From Flavobacteriales bacterium (GTDB taxonomy: Bacteria > Bacteroidota > Bacteroidia > Flavobacteriales_F > PHOS-HE28): a DNA stretch of 64,000 nt. The notes beneath the pieces were generated by a model. That model did no database searches. It was not told the origin of the DNA and saw only the letters and a list, made by a program, of their open reading frames with translations. This document shows, piece after piece, positions 53,247 to 64,000 of this stretch (positions are counted from its first letter, which is position 1; every line of letters begins with the position of its first letter). The stretch lies in NCBI GenBank assembly GCA_016703105.1, contig JADJCS010000017.1, forward strand, positions 1-64,000, in the 5' to 3' direction. A program made the position numbers and the translations under genes.

Positions 53247-56200
53247 TCACACGGCCTCTACGGCTTGCACGGCCATGGCCTTGTCCAGACGTTCGGCAGC
53301 GATCTCCACCAGCGTGTTCACAGCGGGTTCTTTCACCATGCTGAAGTGATCACCAGGGATGTTGCGCACGATAAGCGGCCCGTGTGCGAGCGCCCCCCAT
53401 CCTTTGTCCTCCGGTCCCCAGGCATGCTCGGCCCGGAGCACCGTTATGGGGCCGCTGTAGGGCTTGGGCTTGTAGGCCATCGTCGCCCGGTCATAAGTAT
53501 CGATGATGTGGAAGTGCCGCAGTTTGGCGGGCAACGGACGGCCCAACGCGTGCAGCACTTGAACCGCCGAGCGAAGTACGAGCTCCTTCAGGGGGCGCAA
53601 CGTCGCCTGGTCTTCCGCCATTGCGGCGCCGTGCGTGAAGGGCGCATAGGTATCGAACAAGAGCAGGAGGGGTACGGCATCTCCAGCAGCAGCAAGCTGT
53701 GTAGCCATCTCGAACGCTACGATACCTCCGAAGGAATAGCCGCCCAGCAGATAGGGCCCCTTGGGCCGCACGGAGCGCATCTCCTTGATGAAGTGCGCCG
53801 CGATATCCTCCACACTGGTATACCGGATGGGGCGGCCATCTTCCCCCTGGTGGGCGAAGCCGTAGTACGGTTGATCGTTCCCCAAGTAGCGGGGGAGGAA
53901 GTGGTTCACCTCATCGCCATGCACACAGAAGAACGGCATCCGGCGGCCGCGTCCCTGTATTACGGTCAGGTTGGTCCACTCGCCCTGCGGAGTATCCTGG
54001 TGGTCGATCAGCGAGGCAAGTCCCGCTACCGTGGGCGCGCTCACAAGGTCCTTCAGCGAAATGCTCTGATGTCCTGAGCGCTCCTCGATCTCCGCGAGAA
54101 GTTGGATGCCGAGCAAGGAATGTCCCCCCAGGTCGAAGAAGTTATCGTGTATGCCAACGCGCTCCACCGCGAGCACCCTGGCCCATACGGAACAGAGCAT
54201 CTCCTCCACGTCAGTGCGCGGGGGAGTGTATTGGGCCGCGATATGCTGCGTGCGCATCTGGGGTGCGGGCAGCGCGTCGCGATCGATCTTGCCGTTCGCG
54301 GTGAGCGGAAGCTGGGGCAGGAGCGCAAAGGCCGATGGCACCATGTGTTCCGGCAGTCGTGATCGCAGGAGCTCACGCAGTTCCAGGATCAGACCATCCG
54401 CTGCGGCCGCGTCCAGTTCTCCGGAAGGCACCACGTAGGCCACGAGCTGCTTTTCTCCGCCACGGTCGTCCCTCGCCACTACGATGCGATCCTTCACTTG
54501 CGGGTGCGTGCTCAGTAATGCTTCGATCTCTCCGGGTTCGATGCGGAAGCCACGCACTTTCACCTGTCCATCCGCACGACCGATGAATTCGATACAGCCA
54601 TCCTGTGCCCAGCGCACCAGGTCGCCTGTTCTGTAGAGCATGGCGCCTGGGGTCCGCGGATCGGGAACGAAGCGCTCGCTCGTCAACTCCGGTCTGCGCC
54701 AGTAGCCCAGCGCGAGCCCGTCGCCACCGGTGAACAGCTCACCCGGCTCGCCGATAGCGACGGGCTGGAGCTTCTCGTCCAATACGAAGACCGACGTATG
54801 CATCAAGGGTTTGCCGATCGGCACGCCTGAGCGGATCCGCGCGTCCTCATCAATGGAGTGGCAGCAGGTGAAGGTGGTGTTCTCGGTCGGTCCATACCCA
54901 TTGATAAGCACGCCTGGTCCCAATTCCTTGAGCGCTTTGCGGACATGTGGTACGCTCAGCACATCGCCGCCAGCAAGGATATGCCGCACCCCTTTCAGAC
55001 GATCCAGATGTTGGTCCACGATCAAGTTGAACAGTCCGGCGGTGAACCACACCACGCTGACCCGGTTCCGATCGATGGTATCCACGATCTCCTGCAGCGT
55101 TGGCTTGAGTTGGGGTTGCAGCACAAGGGTCGCCCCGTTCAATAACGCGCCCCAGATCTCCAGCGTGGAGGCATCGAAGGAGATATTGGACAACTGCAGG
55201 AAGACCTGGTCCGGACCAAAGGGCAGAAAGTTCTGTTCGCGCACCAATCGCACCACGGCGCGATGGGGCACCACAACACCCTTGGGGGTTCCGGTCGAAC
55301 CGGACGTATACATGATGTAGGCAGGGGAGGTCGCGGTGCCTTGCGGATCGGAAGGCGATCCAGCCGACCGCCGGGCGTCATCGAGGAAGATCACCCGTGC
55401 GTTATGCATGGGGAGGGCGTCCTTCAAGGTGCGCTGGGTGAGGAGGATGCGGCATTGCGTATCCTCGAACATGAACGACAGGCGCTCTGCTGGATAGCTC
55501 GGGTCGAAGGGAACGAACGCTCCACCACAACGCAGGATGGCCAACATGGCCGTCACCATGTCGAAGCTCCGTTCTACGCAGAGGCCGACCGGTTCTCCCG
55601 GAGCGATGCCTTCCTCCCGGAGTTGAGCGGCGAGGGTATGCACCCGGTCCTGTAGCGCCGCATAGGTGAGGTGCTCATCGCCAAGTCGGAGCGCCGTGCG
55701 TTTCGGATGTTGTGCGGCTATTTCGTCGAAGAGCGTTCCAATGCTCGTATCACGCGGATAGTCCGACGTATTCCAGGACCATTCCTGCGGCGGGAGACCT
55801 TGCTGGGCGGTGGTGACCGGCGCGCGGAGCAATTCGGCCATGGGGCGTTCCGGGAAGTCGCAAATGCGTTGGAGCAAGCCTTCGAACTGGCGCATCCAGT
55901 CCTGTACCGTGGCGCGATCGAAGAGATCCGTGTTGTAGCTCCACTCCAGGGTCAGGTGACGATCGTTCCCCGTGGCGTTCAGAAAAAGCTCGAAGTTCTC
56001 GAAGGCGCGGGGATTGCTGATGAAGCGATGGGTCAAGCCGTCGAAGGCCACACCGTCGTCCATGTTCATATCGATGTTGAACACCACCGGTACGAGGGGG
56101 ATCCGTCCCGCCTCGCGGGGTACGTTCAATTTCCGCAGCAGGGTCCCGAAAGTGTAGCGCTGATGATCGAAGGCATCGAGAACAGCGCTCCGGCGCTCGC

Positions 56201-57413
56201 GCAAATGGTCGAGGAAGCTCCGCTGCGGATCCAACCGGCTGCGCAGCGCGAGCAGGTTCACGCAGTGCCCGACCAATTCCTTGGTGCCCATGTCGCTCTG
56301 TCCGGCCGCAGGCAAGCCGACCACGAGATCAGTAGCACCCGTAAGACGGTGCAGCAGCAATTCGAACGCCGTGAGCAAAGTGGTCACCAAACTGCTGCCC
56401 GCGCGGGTGCCTACTTGGCGCAGAGCAGTGACCATGGCAAGGTCGAGCGATGCGTCCAGCCGGTCGCCCGAATAGGTCTTCACCCTGGGCCGTGGTCTGT
56501 CAGTGGGGAGGTCAACTCGTGGTGCGCCGCCCTTGAACTGGGCCAACCAGTACTGTTCAACCGCCGCATAGGCATCGCTCTTGAGCAGATCGATCTGCGC
56601 CAGGGCATGGTCGGAATAGCGGTACGCAGGAGGAAGTTCGGCGGGGCGGCCCTGGCAGATGGCGGAATAGAGCGCGCTGAGATCGGCCATCAGGATGCCC
56701 AAACTCCATCCATCGCATACCAAATGGTGACCGGTGATCCGTAGCAGGTGCTGAGTTGGGGCAAGACGCACCAAGGCGAAGCGGAAGAGCGGACCGTTCT
56801 TCAGGTCGAAAGGCGTGGACATGTCCGCATGGCCAAGTTCCTGGAGCCGGGCCTCCTGCTCATTCGAAGGAAATGAGGCAAGGTCGATCTCGTTCACAGG
56901 GAGTTCGACCTGTGTCAAAATGATATTGCGCGTCCCGCTGGCGCTGAGCACGGAGCGCATGGCCTCGTGTCGCTCGGACAATTGGGCCAATGAACTCAAC
57001 AGGGCGTTCCGATCCAGCGCACCGCGGAGTTCCAGGGAAACCGATTCGTTGTAAGCGCATGAGGCCTCGGGGCCCATCTGGGCGGCGGTCCAGATCTCGC
57101 GTTGGGTCTCGGTGGTGGGGGCGGTGCGTTCGATCGAAGGGCCGGTGAACGGATCGAAGTCGACCGCTCTGGTCAAGGTGGGGGCCGCGAAGGTTTCCGG
57201 ACGGAGCGTCCCGGGAGCAGGAAGAGAGGAGGCCAAGGTCGAAGGGATGGTGGCGGGCTTAACGGTCCTTTTCAACGCAGCGAAACTACAACGGTTCGCT
57301 CCCGCACTTCGGGTCCAGCATGTAGGTCTTTCGGTTCGGCCTATCGGTGAACAGCACGGGTTGGTCGAAGTGGCAGGAACTCCTTCAGGTACCGGCACGT
57401 AACCCTGGACCAC
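53247..57413 (-). CDS. Stand-alone NRPS module C-A-PCP-TE
   Basis: 1388 residues, intact. A poorly conserved N-terminal ~85 residues is followed by the C domain, beginning DFDPFTGPSIERTAPTTETQREIW, with GHHLVCDGW (His229, His230, Asp234). A domain ~560-1060: IMYTSGSTGTPKGVVVPH, GYGPTENTTF, YRTGDLVRW. PCP ~1070-1140: FFDLGGHSLLG. TE ~1150-1388: GYSFGG, LFDTYAP, GDHFSMV. The A-domain specificity residues read by eye as D-A-L-W-L-G-G-T-F-K, close to the valine-type code. It is a paralogue of the module at 36509-40330, but separated by the giant gene. The start at 57413 is uncertain. Confidence 0.92.
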   Translation of the reverse strand: MVQGYVPVPEGVPATSTNPCCSPIGRTERPTCWTRSAGANRCSFAALKRTVKPATIPSTLASSLPAPGTLRPETFAAPTLTRAVDFDPFTGPSIERTAPTTETQREIWTAAQMGPEASCAYNESVSLELRGALDRNALLSSLAQLSERHEAMRSVLSASGTRNIILTQVELPVNEIDLASFPSNEQEARLQELGHADMSTPFDLKNGPLFRFALVRLAPTQHLLRITGHHLVCDGWSLGILMADLSALYSAICQGRPAELPPAYRYSDHALAQIDLLKSDAYAAVEQYWLAQFKGGAPRVDLPTDRPRPRVKTYSGDRLDASLDLAMVTALRQVGTRAGSSLVTTLLTAFELLLHRLTGATDLVVGLPAAGQSDMGTKELVGHCVNLLALRSRLDPQRSFLDHLRERRSAVLDAFDHQRYTFGTLLRKLNVPREAGRIPLVPVVFNIDMNMDDGVAFDGLTHRFISNPRAFENFELFLNATGNDRHLTLEWSYNTDLFDRATVQDWMRQFEGLLQRICDFPERPMAELLRAPVTTAQQGLPPQEWSWNTSDYPRDTSIGTLFDEIAAQHPKRTALRLGDEHLTYAALQDRVHTLAAQLREEGIAPGEPVGLCVERSFDMVTAMLAILRCGGAFVPFDPSYPAERLSFMFEDTQCRILLTQRTLKDALPMHNARVIFLDDARRSAGSPSDPQGTATSPAYIMYTSGSTGTPKGVVVPHRAVVRLVREQNFLPFGPDQVFLQLSNISFDASTLEIWGALLNGATLVLQPQLKPTLQEIVDTIDRNRVSVVWFTAGLFNLIVDQHLDRLKGVRHILAGGDVLSVPHVRKALKELGPGVLINGYGPTENTTFTCCHSIDEDARIRSGVPIGKPLMHTSVFVLDEKLQPVAIGEPGELFTGGDGLALGYWRRPELTSERFVPDPRTPGAMLYRTGDLVRWAQDGCIEFIGRADGQVKVRGFRIEPGEIEALLSTHPQVKDRIVVARDDRGGEKQLVAYVVPSGELDAAAADGLILELRELLRSRLPEHMVPSAFALLPQLPLTANGKIDRDALPAPQMRTQHIAAQYTPPRTDVEEMLCSVWARVLAVERVGIHDNFFDLGGHSLLGIQLLAEIEERSGHQSISLKDLVSAPTVAGLASLIDHQDTPQGEWTNLTVIQGRGRRMPFFCVHGDEVNHFLPRYLGNDQPYYGFAHQGEDGRPIRYTSVEDIAAHFIKEMRSVRPKGPYLLGGYSFGGIVAFEMATQLAAAGDAVPLLLLFDTYAPFTHGAAMAEDQATLRPLKELVLRSAVQVLHALGRPLPAKLRHFHIIDTYDRATMAYKPKPYSGPITVLRAEHAWGPEDKGWGALAHGPLIVRNIPGDHFSMVKEPAVNTLVEIAAERLDKAMAVQAVEAV

Positions 57414-57481
57414 GAGGCACCGATTAAAGGGCCATTGTCCATGGGGTACCGAGCGTTACAACGCATTCGATCGATCCTGGT

Positions 57482-57499
57482 CACGGTTTGCCGACCGTG
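57482..57499. promoter_or_regulatory. Inverted repeat in divergent NRPS/giant-gene gap
   Basis: CACGGT and ACCGTG, separated by six bases, lie 45 bp before the second giant gene in the 130-bp gap shared with the NRPS gene. They could be a small operator or hairpin. Confidence 0.25.
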
Positions 57500-57543
57500 G
57501 TTCCCCAAGGGCAGGCCATCCTTCCAACCAGTTCCCTCTGCCC

Positions 57544-64000
<6,457 letters not shown>

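Overview
The window looks like a GC-rich member of the Bacteroidota, most likely a Flavobacteriales-type lineage. This is an inference. It rests on type IX secretion (T9SS) C-terminal sorting domains, families typical of the phylum (DUF3822, DUF4918-type uracil-DNA glycosylase, a Tgt without the zinc cysteines), weak or absent Shine-Dalgarno sites and many overlapping start/stop codons. No rRNA, tRNA, phage or CRISPR locus was seen.

Layout. 1-4.2 kb: three minus-strand genes (PDZ/alpha-beta hydrolase, T9SS-sorted protein, AraC regulator) that are recognisable but broken by many frame changes. 4.6-14.5 kb: clean housekeeping and accessory genes: a T9SS beta-propeller protein between two copies of a 68-bp palindromic repeat, a PhyH-type dioxygenase, a lipoprotein-DUF2490-SCO1 unit, an acyl-CoA ligase, a PldA-like phospholipase, DUF4239, a glycosylase and a DinB protein, plus a small MITE-like element. 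14.5-20.7 kb: an arsenic island on the minus strand. One half handles inorganic arsenic (ArsR, ArsM, ArsC, Acr3). The other half (rhodanese, ArsR, mini-thioredoxin, permease, ArsF-like, ArsG-like) resembles organoarsenical systems. ArsR-type palindromes lie in front of both halves. 20.7-35.7 kb: core genes (GT-C, LptF/G, tgt, GT2, ECF sigma, rsmG, MsbA-like ABC exporter, SRPBCC, pyrE, NUDIX, TlpA-like, coaD, rsmD, DUF3822, RecD-like helicase).

35.7-64 kb is the most unusual part. A hybrid NRPS-PKS locus (PPTase; C-A-PCP-TE; A-PCP-KS-AT-ACP-aminotransferase; and a second, separate C-A-PCP-TE) alternates with two giant related T9SS proteins. These carry an N-terminal C25-peptidase-like domain followed by long arrays of 39/41-residue cysteine repeats, and in the second also 83-residue beta-rich repeats. 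The PKS aminotransferase module predicts a beta-amino acid unit released as a short peptide.

Sequence quality varies. There are single-base homopolymer frameshifts, two internal deletions in conserved genes (tgt and the first NRPS condensation domain) and a ~465-base G-rich block at 62235-62700 that looks like a base-calling artefact overlying two copies of the 240-bp repeat. Broken genes should therefore be treated as possible assembly errors until checked.
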